The notes below the pieces were generated by a model that did not search any database, had not been told where the DNA came from, and worked only from the letters and a program-made list of their open reading frames with translations. 64,000 nucleotides of DNA, taken from contig NZ_JACCFF010000003.1 of NCBI RefSeq assembly GCF_013449725.1, positions 186,001-250,000 of the forward strand. Reading direction: 5' to 3'. Position numbers and translations under genes: made by a program. The DNA comes from Mycobacteroides sp. LB1. GTDB taxonomy: Bacteria; Actinomycetota; Actinomycetes; Mycobacteriales; Mycobacteriaceae. Shown here piece after piece: positions 27,189 to 35,290 of the stretch; the stretch's first letter is position 1, and each line of letters opens with the position of its first letter.

Positions 27189-28750
27189 TTTTGCAGCGCC
27201 TAGGAAACCGCGGGATCAAACTCGGCACGCTCTTCGAGCGCGCCGCACGTAAGCACCCTTCCAACACGCTGACGCTTGACCATCGGCCCTCGCTGGCTCC
27301 GCAGCTGGAAGGCACGGCGACCATCGCCCAGGTGGCTGCAGCGGTGGACGATATCGCCCGGCGGCTGCGGGCCGCCGGTGTCGAGCCGGGGGACAAACTG
27401 GTCATCCACAAGTCCGATGGCTTTGATATCACGCTCGCTGCCTGTGCCGCCGCCCGCGTTGGTGCAGTTCCAGTTCTGTTGTCCCCCAAGCTGGACGGAC
27501 AGACAGTGGCAACACTCATCGAGCGGGTCGGCAACCCGACCTTGCTGACTGATGCCGCCAAACTCGACGGCGACCTGGCCGGACAGCCCATCGCCGACCT
27601 CACCTCCCGCATCTTGCTCGCCGAAGGCCAGCACGCACAGGCCGTGACGCTATCGGATCTGACTCCCGCGGCCCCCGCCCCTGCCGTCATCCCCAGCCCG
27701 CACGACCCGGCACTCATCACCCACACGTCAGGTACCACCGGGGTGCCAAAGCTTGCGGTGCACACCAACTTCACCTTCGAGGCACGGTATCGGCCACAGG
27801 CGGCCGTCGCCGCGCTGGTACGCCGCCGCGAACCCGTCGTCATCCATGTGTCCTTCGTGCATTCGCGCCTGGTGACGGCGCTGGCGATCGCGATCCTGCG
27901 CGGGTTCCCCGTGGTGGTTCTTGTGGACGACGAGCCCGAGCACGCCGCAGAAATCCTCCTGCGCGTCAAACCGGGAATCCTTGAGGCCCATCCGAACACG
28001 TTCATCAACTGGGAAGCACTGGCCGATGACCCTCGGCGCCCCCTGGCCTCGGTGAAGTACTTCAGCAGCACCTTCGACGCCATCCACCCGCGTACCGTGC
28101 ACACCCTGCTCGCAGCTTCACAACGCCGCCGACCGCTTTTCGGCCAGCTCTACGGTCAGAGTGAGGTAGGACCCATCGTGGCGCGTGGCTTCAGCCGTCT
28201 CCGGTCTGCTGATTCCGACGGTCGTTGCGTCGGCTACCCGTTCCCGGGTATGACGGATGTCCGAATCGTATCCCGCAATGGACAGCGGCCGTCACAGGAG
28301 AACCCCGGCTACATCGAGGTGCGCACCGATGGTCGGATTCGTACCTACCTGGGGGAGCAGGAACGTTACGACAAGCAGCTCGACGATGGCTGGTGGCGGA
28401 TGGGAGATGTCGGCTATCGCACGCGCTGGGGTTGCATTCATCTACTCGACCGCGAGGTTGATCTCATCGACGGCTTCGGCAGCACCCTGGCCGCCGAGGA
28501 TCGCCTGTTCTTGGCAGTGGGCGAGCTCACCGAGGTGATCATCGTCGCCGGCCCGGGAGGTCTCGCGCAGCCCGTCGTGTGCACGAAAAACGATGTGCCG
28601 CTGAATCTGAATGCCTGGGATGCTGCGGCAGCACAGCTGCCGCCGATGGCCGCGCCGTTACAGTTGCGCCTCGATGAGCTGCCGCAGACGGCCACCACAA
28701 AGATCAAGAGGCTGGAACTGTCGGCGCGCATAGGTGCGGGGGCTTTGTGA
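27185..28750 (+). CDS. AMP-binding (ANL) enzyme, candidate ATP-dependent diazotase
   Basis: A 521-residue adenylate-forming enzyme. It has the P-loop THTSGTTGVPKLAVH, a YGxTE-like motif as YGQSEVGP, GDVGYRTRWGCIHLLDREVD (hinge), and a C-terminal lysine region TTKIKRLEL. No carrier domain is attached, and no free carrier protein or thioesterase is in the cluster. In cremeomycin-type pathways an ANL enzyme (CreM) uses ATP and nitrite to diazotise an aminohydroxybenzoate. Co-occurrence with a CreE/CreD-like pair and a 3-hydroxyanthranilate route makes that role plausible. An ordinary aryl/acyl-CoA ligase is the alternative. Confidence 0.75.
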   Translation: MILQRLGNRGIKLGTLFERAARKHPSNTLTLDHRPSLAPQLEGTATIAQVAAAVDDIARRLRAAGVEPGDKLVIHKSDGFDITLAACAAARVGAVPVLLSPKLDGQTVATLIERVGNPTLLTDAAKLDGDLAGQPIADLTSRILLAEGQHAQAVTLSDLTPAAPAPAVIPSPHDPALITHTSGTTGVPKLAVHTNFTFEARYRPQAAVAALVRRREPVVIHVSFVHSRLVTALAIAILRGFPVVVLVDDEPEHAAEILLRVKPGILEAHPNTFINWEALADDPRRPLASVKYFSSTFDAIHPRTVHTLLAASQRRRPLFGQLYGQSEVGPIVARGFSRLRSADSDGRCVGYPFPGMTDVRIVSRNGQRPSQENPGYIEVRTDGRIRTYLGEQERYDKQLDDGWWRMGDVGYRTRWGCIHLLDREVDLIDGFGSTLAAEDRLFLAVGELTEVIIVAGPGGLAQPVVCTKNDVPLNLNAWDAAAAQLPPMAAPLQLRLDELPQTATTKIKRLELSARIGAGAL

Positions 28751-28784
28751 TGAGCGGCTTACACCAAGAGAATCGAGGCCGGTG

Positions 28785-29990
28785 ATGTCACGGCTCATCG
28801 TCGTCGGCGGCGGTATCGGCGGACTTGCCATCGCATTGAGTGCCGCCTCATCGGGAAACGATGTCGTCGTGCTGGAGCGGGCACGTGAGTTCGTCGAGAT
28901 CGGCGCGGGTATCCAGCTTGCCCCCAATGGATTACACGCTCTCAACCTGCTCGGTGTGGGGGACAAGATCGATGCCATCGGAGTTCAGGTGGATTCGCTG
29001 CGTTTGTTCGACGCCACCGCGGACCGATTGATCAACACCATGAGTCTGGGAGTGGATTACCAGCAGCGGTTCGACAGTCCCTACCTGGTGGTGCATCGTG
29101 CTGAGCTGCATCGCATCCTGGTCGAAGCGTGCGCCTCGGATGACCGCATCGGACTCCGCAGCCGTAGTGAGGTATTCGGATACCAACAGGATCCAAGCGG
29201 TGTGCGGGCGGTGCTTGCCGACGGCACCAGCGTGGAAGCCGACGGCCTCGTCGGGGCCGACGGCATCAACTCGATAATTCGACGGACCCTACTTGCTGAC
29301 GGTGAACCGCGGGTCGCCGGGATCACGGTGTATCGCACCACAGTGCCCATCGACCAGGTCGACGCGAGCCTGCAATCCAATTCGGTCACCTGGTGGACCG
29401 GTCCTGGCTGCCATCTTGTGACGTACCCCATTGCTGGTGGGGCGCTGCTGAATCTGGCGGCGAGCCGCACCGACGGTGTCACACAGGCGTTCTCGGGAGT
29501 GTCGGTGAGTAGGGCGCGGGTGCTCTGCGAGTTGGCACCGTTGCGCGGGACGGCCCGCAGTCTGCTTGAGCTGGGCGAGAACTGGAGGTCGTGGGCGCTT
29601 GTCGATCGCGATCCGGTGCGGCAGTGGTCCGATGGTCGCGTCGTACTACTGGGCGACGCGGCGCACCCCATGCTGCACTACGCGGCACAGGGTGCCAGCC
29701 AGGCACTCGAAGATGCTGTGGTCCTCGGCGCGGTCATCGGTGCCGATCCCGACCGCATCCCCGGCAGGTTCAGCAGATATGTCGCGGGGCGGCGGGACCG
29801 TACCGCCGATGTGACTCTGGCTGCCCGCGACAGCATCCGCATCTGGCACTCGGCCGGGGACGCGGCCGTCGAACGGAACGAGAAGTTGGGCGCGATGAGC
29901 GATGCCGATCTGCACGAGGCGTTGGCCTGGATGCACGGAGACAACGATTTCGGGCTGGCCTCGGTGACGTCGGCCGCGGGGGTGCGGTAG
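28785..29990 (+). CDS. Group A FAD-dependent aromatic hydroxylase
   Basis: A 401-residue flavoprotein monooxygenase of the salicylate/3-hydroxybenzoate 6-hydroxylase type. The FAD fold is VVGGGIGGLAIALSA at the N-terminus. The middle DG motif is near EADGLVGADGINSIIR, and the second FAD motif is VVLLGDAAHPMLHYAAQGASQALEDA. The start MSRLIVVG has GAGG about 8 bases upstream. It would hydroxylate, or oxidatively decarboxylate, an aromatic acid, and so could tailor 3-hydroxyanthranilate or its derivative. The next gene begins directly after its stop. Confidence 0.85.
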   Translation: MSRLIVVGGGIGGLAIALSAASSGNDVVVLERAREFVEIGAGIQLAPNGLHALNLLGVGDKIDAIGVQVDSLRLFDATADRLINTMSLGVDYQQRFDSPYLVVHRAELHRILVEACASDDRIGLRSRSEVFGYQQDPSGVRAVLADGTSVEADGLVGADGINSIIRRTLLADGEPRVAGITVYRTTVPIDQVDASLQSNSVTWWTGPGCHLVTYPIAGGALLNLAASRTDGVTQAFSGVSVSRARVLCELAPLRGTARSLLELGENWRSWALVDRDPVRQWSDGRVVLLGDAAHPMLHYAAQGASQALEDAVVLGAVIGADPDRIPGRFSRYVAGRRDRTADVTLAARDSIRIWHSAGDAAVERNEKLGAMSDADLHEALAWMHGDNDFGLASVTSAAGVR

Positions 29991-31931
29991 ATGTCTGACC
30001 ATCAGGTTTGCATTATCGGTGCGGGACCACGCGGCCTGGCGGTGCTGGAGCGGCTCTGCGCCAACGAACGCCATGCACCCAGCGCGGAGCGAATCGTCGT
30101 GCATGTCGTGGATCCCTACTCCCCGGGCGCCGGATCGGTATGGCGCACGGATCAGTCGTGGCACCTGTTGATGAACACCGTCGCATCGCAGATCACCGTG
30201 TTCACCGACGACAGCGTGGCCATCGAAGGGCCAATAGAACCGGGGCCGACACTCTACGAGTGGGCGCAAAGCCTTGCCTTGCTGGGCGATCCATCTCGCA
30301 GCGGAGAGAAGGCCATCGCCGAGGCACGCGCACTGCAATCCAACTCATACCCGACGCGTGCACTCTATGGGCATTACCTCAGCGACAGTTTCGCGCGCGT
30401 GGTCGGGTGGGCGCCCGATCATATGACTGTTCACGTCCACCGCTCTCGTGCGGTGGCGTTGGCGGACACTCATGGTGATATCGATGGGCCGCAGGGAGTT
30501 CGGCTGGAGAACGGAACCCGATTACATGATCTCAACGCCGTCATTCTCGCCATCGGGCATGTGCCCGCAGGTCTGCGTCCCGGCGAGGCGCGTGCAGCCT
30601 CCCTTGCCCGTATCCACGGACTGACGTACGTCACGCCCGCGAACCCCGCCGATATCGACCTGTCCGCCATCAAACCGGGTGAGCCCGTGGCCGTTCGGGG
30701 GTTGGGTCTGAACTTCTTCGATTACATGGCCTTGCTGACGGCGGGGCGCGGCGGAAGATTCCTCCGGGATAGCGGGGAAGAAGGCGCGCGCCTGGTGTAC
30801 CACCCCTCGGGGCAGGAGCCCGTTCTGTACGCGAGTTCACGGCGTGGCATCCCCTACCACGCACGCGGTGAGAACCAGAAGGGATCCTCGGGTCGCTACT
30901 TCCCGCGGTTGCTCACGGCAGAGCACATCGCTCAGCTCCGGGAGGACCTGGGCGGTCTGCTGCGGTTCCGCCGCGACCTCTGGCCGCTCATCGCGCGCGA
31001 GGTGGAATGCGTTTATTACGAACGACATTTGACACAGCGCGGGATGCCGGTGGAGGAGTTCGCCGCGCGGTACCTCAACGCCGACGAGGGCGACCTGCCA
31101 ACGGTACTATCGGATCACCAGCTGCTGGACATCCTGTGGGAATGGGACGATCTGGACCGTCCGTGGGGCGATCGCGAGTTCAGCGACCCCGCCGATTTCA
31201 CCGCATGGATGCTCGAGCATCTCCGCGCCGATGTGGTCATGGCGCGCGAGGGCAATGTCGACGGTCCGGTGAAGGCCGCGCTGGACGTGTTGCGGGACCT
31301 GCGCAATGAGATCCGACTTGCGGTGGACCACGGTGGGCTGGACGGGAAGTCGTACCGGGACGAGCTGGAGGGCTGGTACACGCCGTTGAACGCCTTTCTG
31401 TCCATCGGCCCGCCGGCCCAGCGGATCGAGGAGATCATCGCCCTGGTAGAGGCCGGGGTTATGCATTTGGTGGGTCCGCGGATGCAGGTGCGTTTCGACA
31501 CCCATGAGCCGGCCGTTGTCGTGGAGTCGCCACTCGTCCCGGGATCGGCCATCAGGACGCGCAGCCTCATCGAGGCGCGATTGCATGAACCCGATCTGCG
31601 CCGCAGCAGCGACCCACTGCTGATCTTCCTGCAGGAGACCGGTCAATGCCGACCGTATGAGATTCGTACCGACGATCACAATGCCTATCAAACAAAGGGA
31701 TTGGCCGTCACGGAGCGCCCGTACCGGTTGATCGGCGCCGACGGGAGAGTTCATCCACGCCGGTTCGCCTACGGGGTGCCCACCGAATCCGTGCATTGGG
31801 TCACCGCGGCGGGAATCAGGCCGGGGGTTGATTCGGTGACGCTGGGCGATGCCGATGCTATCGCTCGTGCCGCATTGGCGAGTGCACCGCGACCGGCCGC
31901 GGATGTGGGTGATCGCGGGGTGTTGTTGTGA
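29991..31931 (+). CDS. FAD/NAD(P)-binding monooxygenase, CreE-like (aspartate to nitrosuccinate)
   Basis: A 646-residue protein of the FAD/NAD(P)-binding PF13454-like group. The N-terminal dinucleotide fold is VCIIGAGPRGLAVLERL. DPYSPGAGSVWRTDQSWHLL and MNTVASQITVFTDD follow, and a GLGLNFFDYMALL segment lies near residue 240. Size, annotation class and immediate pairing with a fumarase/aspartase-superfamily lyase match CreE of cremeomycin biosynthesis, which oxidises L-aspartate's amine to a nitro group. Without alignment the assignment remains an inference, and an uncharacterised oxidase of the same family is possible. Its stop overlaps the next gene's GTG. Confidence 0.7.
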   Translation: MSDHQVCIIGAGPRGLAVLERLCANERHAPSAERIVVHVVDPYSPGAGSVWRTDQSWHLLMNTVASQITVFTDDSVAIEGPIEPGPTLYEWAQSLALLGDPSRSGEKAIAEARALQSNSYPTRALYGHYLSDSFARVVGWAPDHMTVHVHRSRAVALADTHGDIDGPQGVRLENGTRLHDLNAVILAIGHVPAGLRPGEARAASLARIHGLTYVTPANPADIDLSAIKPGEPVAVRGLGLNFFDYMALLTAGRGGRFLRDSGEEGARLVYHPSGQEPVLYASSRRGIPYHARGENQKGSSGRYFPRLLTAEHIAQLREDLGGLLRFRRDLWPLIAREVECVYYERHLTQRGMPVEEFAARYLNADEGDLPTVLSDHQLLDILWEWDDLDRPWGDREFSDPADFTAWMLEHLRADVVMAREGNVDGPVKAALDVLRDLRNEIRLAVDHGGLDGKSYRDELEGWYTPLNAFLSIGPPAQRIEEIIALVEAGVMHLVGPRMQVRFDTHEPAVVVESPLVPGSAIRTRSLIEARLHEPDLRRSSDPLLIFLQETGQCRPYEIRTDDHNAYQTKGLAVTERPYRLIGADGRVHPRRFAYGVPTESVHWVTAAGIRPGVDSVTLGDADAIARAALASAPRPAADVGDRGVLL

Positions 31932-33310
31932 CCGGTTTCCTGGAGACCGGACTGCTCTCACCGGTCAGTGCCGGCACCGTCGCCGAGGCAGAACTGACCG
32001 ATGCCGCCTGGCTGCAGGCGATGCTCGACGCCGAGGTCGCGTTGGCGGCCGCGCAGGCGGATATCGGCGTCCTACCCAGGGCCGCGGCGGATGTCATCGC
32101 CAAGGCCGCGGCCGCACACGATATCGACATCCGCACAGTGGCGTTGTCTGCGCGGGAGACCGCTAACCCCGTCGTCGGCCTGATCAAGGAACTGACCCGA
32201 GTTGTAAGTGAGATCGATTCGAGTGCTGCCGATTACGTGCATCGCGGGTCCACCAGCCAAGACATTCTCGATACCGGGGCGATGATGCTGTCCAAACGGG
32301 TGTTGGGGCTCATCGCCACTGATCTGGGTGCGGTGGCCGATGCTCTCGCCGGCCTTGCCGTCGAGCATCGGGGCACCGTCATGGCTGCCCGCACCCTGGC
32401 CGTGCAGGCGGTTCCGACGACGTTCGGGCTCAAGGCATCCGGCTGGCGGGAGCTAATTCTGGAGGCGCGCGCACGAGTGCTTACGGTGGCCGGCGCGCTG
32501 CCGATATCGCTCGGCGGTGCTGCGGGCACCCTTGCCGGATACCTCGAATACGCCGGCCCGGCTGGCGCTGACCCCGGGGTGTTTGTCGAGGAGCTGAGCG
32601 CGGCGTTCGCCCGGAGAACGGGGTTGGTGGCTTCCAGGTTGCCCTGGCACGCCTTGCGTGCCCCGATAGCGGATATCGGCAGCACCACGGCCTTTGTGTC
32701 GGGAGCTCTCGGCAAGCTCGCCGTCGATGTTCTCACGTTGAGCCGCACCGAGATCGGCGAGGTGACCGAACCGGCCCCGCCGGGTCGAGGCGTGTCCTCG
32801 GCCATGCCACACAAGCGAAATCCGGTGCTGGCAACGATGATTCGTTCGGCCGCCCTACAGGTTCCGGCGCTGAGTACCATTCTGACGCAATCGTTGCTCA
32901 GTGAGGACGAGCGGTCGGCGGGCGGTTGGCACGCGGAGTGGTTGGCATTACGGGAATGTCTACGGCTCACCGGTGGTGCGGCAGAGACGGCTGTCGATCT
33001 CAGCCGTGGCCTGCAGGTGCACGCGGAACGCATGTCCGGCAACCTTGCGTTGCTCGGTGGACAGCCCTCGGCCGAACGGCTTGCGGCGGCGCTTACCCCG
33101 CAGTTGGGCAGGGGGCCTGCGAAGGCCGTCGTTACGGCCGTCGTCGACGACGCCGTCGCACGCGGTGTGAGTTTGCGCGAGGCTAGTCGGTCCCGGCCGG
33201 AGATCATCGCATGGTTGAGCGAGACTGATATCAATGAACTGTTGGACCCCGCCACCTATGTGGGAGCCGCAGGTCAGCTCGTTGAGGCGGCCATCACGCA
33301 CCGCATCTGA
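31928..33310 (+). CDS. Fumarase/aspartase-superfamily lyase, CreD-like nitrosuccinate lyase
   Basis: A 460-residue lyase of the adenylosuccinate lyase/3-carboxymuconate cycloisomerase (PcaB) group. Conserved regions are VHRGSTSQDILDTGAM (region with the Ser/Thr-Ser-x-Asp), and the superfamily signature GVSSAMPHKRNPVLAT near residue 290. Cycloisomerase function would need an aromatic catabolic operon, which is absent. Directly coupled to the CreE-like oxygenase, it best fits a nitrosuccinate lyase releasing nitrous acid and fumarate. It ends the left operon. Confidence 0.75.
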   Translation: MTGFLETGLLSPVSAGTVAEAELTDAAWLQAMLDAEVALAAAQADIGVLPRAAADVIAKAAAAHDIDIRTVALSARETANPVVGLIKELTRVVSEIDSSAADYVHRGSTSQDILDTGAMMLSKRVLGLIATDLGAVADALAGLAVEHRGTVMAARTLAVQAVPTTFGLKASGWRELILEARARVLTVAGALPISLGGAAGTLAGYLEYAGPAGADPGVFVEELSAAFARRTGLVASRLPWHALRAPIADIGSTTAFVSGALGKLAVDVLTLSRTEIGEVTEPAPPGRGVSSAMPHKRNPVLATMIRSAALQVPALSTILTQSLLSEDERSAGGWHAEWLALRECLRLTGGAAETAVDLSRGLQVHAERMSGNLALLGGQPSAERLAAALTPQLGRGPAKAVVTAVVDDAVARGVSLREASRSRPEIIAWLSETDINELLDPATYVGAAGQLVEAAITHRI

Positions 33311-33350
33311 GGAGGTCACCTGCGCAAACTTTCGCTCATGTTGAATCTTT

Positions 33351-33363
33351 GCGAACTGTTCGC
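33351..33363. promoter_or_regulatory. 13-bp palindrome upstream of pucR-type gene
   Basis: GCGAAC, T, GTTCGC: perfect 6-bp arms lying 11 bases upstream of a likely -35 element and 40 bases after the stop of the lyase gene. The position suits an activator or autoregulatory site. It differs in spacing from the mycobacterial SOS box (6-4-6), so LexA is not implied. Confidence 0.4.
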
Positions 33364-33374
33364 GCGTAAGAGTC

Positions 33375-33403
33375 TTGACGCTGCTGTACCCCACCCATAC
33401 CGT
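33375..33403 (+). promoter_or_regulatory. Candidate sigma-A-type promoter of the PucR gene
   Basis: TTGACG at 33375-33380, a 17-base spacer, and TACCGT at 33398-33403, about 28 bases before the proposed start codon. Both hexamers are near mycobacterial consensus and the spacing is ideal. It would give the regulator its own transcript, separate from the upstream operon. Confidence 0.5.
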
Positions 33404-33430
33404 TGCCACGCATATACAGCAGACGGGTAG

Positions 33431-35290
33431 TTGGGATTGACTGACATACAGGTGAATGGGGCGCGCGAAGGGGCTCCTAGTGCAGGCCAATCAGCGCTAT
33501 CTGTGCTGCGGTTACTTGCATCCGGAACGGCTCCCGACGTATTCGAGGCCCGGCTCAAGGAGATGGCCCGCGAGTCCTCGCCGCCATGGCGCGCCGCGGA
33601 TCTGCATCGTGCGCGCGGATATGCCGAACGTATCTACGGCCTTATCGAAGGACAGAATCAGCGGGAGGCCCGGCTGTCCAGCCTCGTGGGGGTCGGTATC
33701 GAACTACTCGGGGGCCACGATATCGACGAGGCGTCGACGACCCTCGTCAAACGTGCGCGGATCATGCTCGACGCCGACTTCTCGTTCATCTCCGTACGCG
33801 ATGGTGACGGGCCGGATGTGCGGCACCACGTTCGGTATGTCGACGGACCCACCACCGCGATCAACCACGGTCTGTACTTCCCGATCGGCGACGATATCGG
33901 CTTGGTAAGTCAGTATCGCCCTGGGCAAGGCCCGGTGTGGACCACGGATTACCCATCCGATACCAGATTTACGCGGGCGAGCGATGGCGATGCCGCCATG
34001 CGTTCGGAGGGTGTGCACAGTCTGATGACGATGCCGATGGAGCATGAGGGACGGCACTTCGGAAACTTGTACGTCGGTTCGCGCACGGTCCGTAGCTTTA
34101 CCGCCGCCGAGCGGTCACTGTTCGCGAGCCTGTGCTCGTTCGCGGGTATCGCCCTGGCGCGCGCCGGCGAATTCTCCAGCAATACAGCACGAATCAAGGA
34201 GCTGGAGCGACGCCTAGAGCTGCGGACCATCCTTCTCGATACTGGTGCCGGCCCCGGTGGTATGGACAGCTTCGTCCTCACGGCGGGGGAGCAGCTGGGT
34301 GTTGCGATGCGTGTGACGGGCCATGACGGAGCGGAGATCGCTTCGTACAAATGGGAACCAGAGCCGAGTGACGTCCTAGTCACCGCACTGACGGTCGGGG
34401 ACGAATTCCACGGTGAGCTGTCCGTCGCCAGCCTGGACGACGGACCAGTCTCTGTGTACCCGCTGCAGATTCAGGATCTCGCCACCACCGCCGCGGTGGT
34501 GATGTGCGGTGACAATCGGATGTCGCTGTCGGTGGCCCAGCTGCGCAACGACTTGCTGCACGACGTGCTGGACTACCGCCAGCGTGACAGTCGGCTGGTC
34601 CAGATTTACGCCCGCCGTTTGGCTTTGGACCTCAACCAGCCACATGTCGTCGTCATCGTCAGGCCAGAACGCGGTGGATTGGATCGTGCGTCGTTGTGGT
34701 CTGCCTCATTCGCCTCGCGAGTGGGTGGGCTGCGAGCCACGCAGGATGAAGTGGTGGTGCTGCTCATTCCGGGATCGGATCCGGGGCAGGCCGCCCAGGC
34801 GGTATGGGATGAAACGACCGCGCACCTACGCATGCCGGTGACGGTGTCCTCCGCTGGACCGTCGGATCGCGTCGAGTCCATCGAGGAGACGTACCAGGAT
34901 GCGATGCGTTGCCTGGATGCGATGAGTGCGCTGGGGGCCCTCGGAACAGCAGCTGCCGCAAATGAACTCGGCTTCCTGGGGGTGCTGCTGTCGCGCCATC
35001 AGGATGTGGAGGGCTTCGTCAGATCCATGGTCGGACCCGTGATCGACTATGACGCGGAACGAGATACCGATCTGCTCCAGACACTCGACGTGTACTTCAC
35101 CGTCGGCGCGAGTCCCACTCGTGCCGCGAAGATCTTGCACACCCACCCCAATACCGTGGTGCGTCGCCTCGATCGGGTGAATGAACTACTTGGTAGTGGG
35201 TGGCAGGATGCCGAGCGGCTCCTGGACACGCAGCTCGCCATCAAGCTGTGGAAAGTGCGCGGCTCGCTGCTCACCCGCCAGACCGGGTGA
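33431..35290 (+). CDS. GAF-domain PucR/CdaR-type transcriptional regulator
   Basis: A 619-residue regulator. A GAF sensor spans about residues 85-250 (SLVGVGIELLGGHDIDEAST, LTMPMEHEGRHFGNLYVGS, FTAAERSLFASLCSFAGIAL). A CdaR-like middle region follows, then the PucR helix-turn-helix at the C-terminus (LLQTLDVYFTVGASPTRAAKIL, HTHPNTVVRRLDRVNELLG). Such regulators often activate aromatic or amine metabolism on binding a small molecule. Standing between the two biosynthetic operons, it is the likely pathway activator. A TTG start is assumed; in-frame TTG/GTG codons at 33437 and 33452 are alternatives. The 3' end overlaps the convergent transposase-like gene by 105 bases. Confidence 0.85.
   Translation: MGLTDIQVNGAREGAPSAGQSALSVLRLLASGTAPDVFEARLKEMARESSPPWRAADLHRARGYAERIYGLIEGQNQREARLSSLVGVGIELLGGHDIDEASTTLVKRARIMLDADFSFISVRDGDGPDVRHHVRYVDGPTTAINHGLYFPIGDDIGLVSQYRPGQGPVWTTDYPSDTRFTRASDGDAAMRSEGVHSLMTMPMEHEGRHFGNLYVGSRTVRSFTAAERSLFASLCSFAGIALARAGEFSSNTARIKELERRLELRTILLDTGAGPGGMDSFVLTAGEQLGVAMRVTGHDGAEIASYKWEPEPSDVLVTALTVGDEFHGELSVASLDDGPVSVYPLQIQDLATTAAVVMCGDNRMSLSVAQLRNDLLHDVLDYRQRDSRLVQIYARRLALDLNQPHVVVIVRPERGGLDRASLWSASFASRVGGLRATQDEVVVLLIPGSDPGQAAQAVWDETTAHLRMPVTVSSAGPSDRVESIEETYQDAMRCLDAMSALGALGTAAAANELGFLGVLLSRHQDVEGFVRSMVGPVIDYDAERDTDLLQTLDVYFTVGASPTRAAKILHTHPNTVVRRLDRVNELLGSGWQDAERLLDTQLAIKLWKVRGSLLTRQTG

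Noticed and set aside
27160..28104. 314-codon minus-strand frame inside the adenylating enzyme gene
   Set aside because: Same reason: biased composition, no start signal, and a clear enzyme on the other strand.
32233..33255. 340-codon minus-strand frame inside the lyase gene
   Set aside because: Low-complexity Ser/Arg/Ala composition typical of antisense frames in GC-rich DNA; the plus-strand lyase has a full family signature.
33351..33363. Second SOS box
   Set aside because: The arms are separated by one base rather than four, so it does not fit the mycobacterial LexA site.
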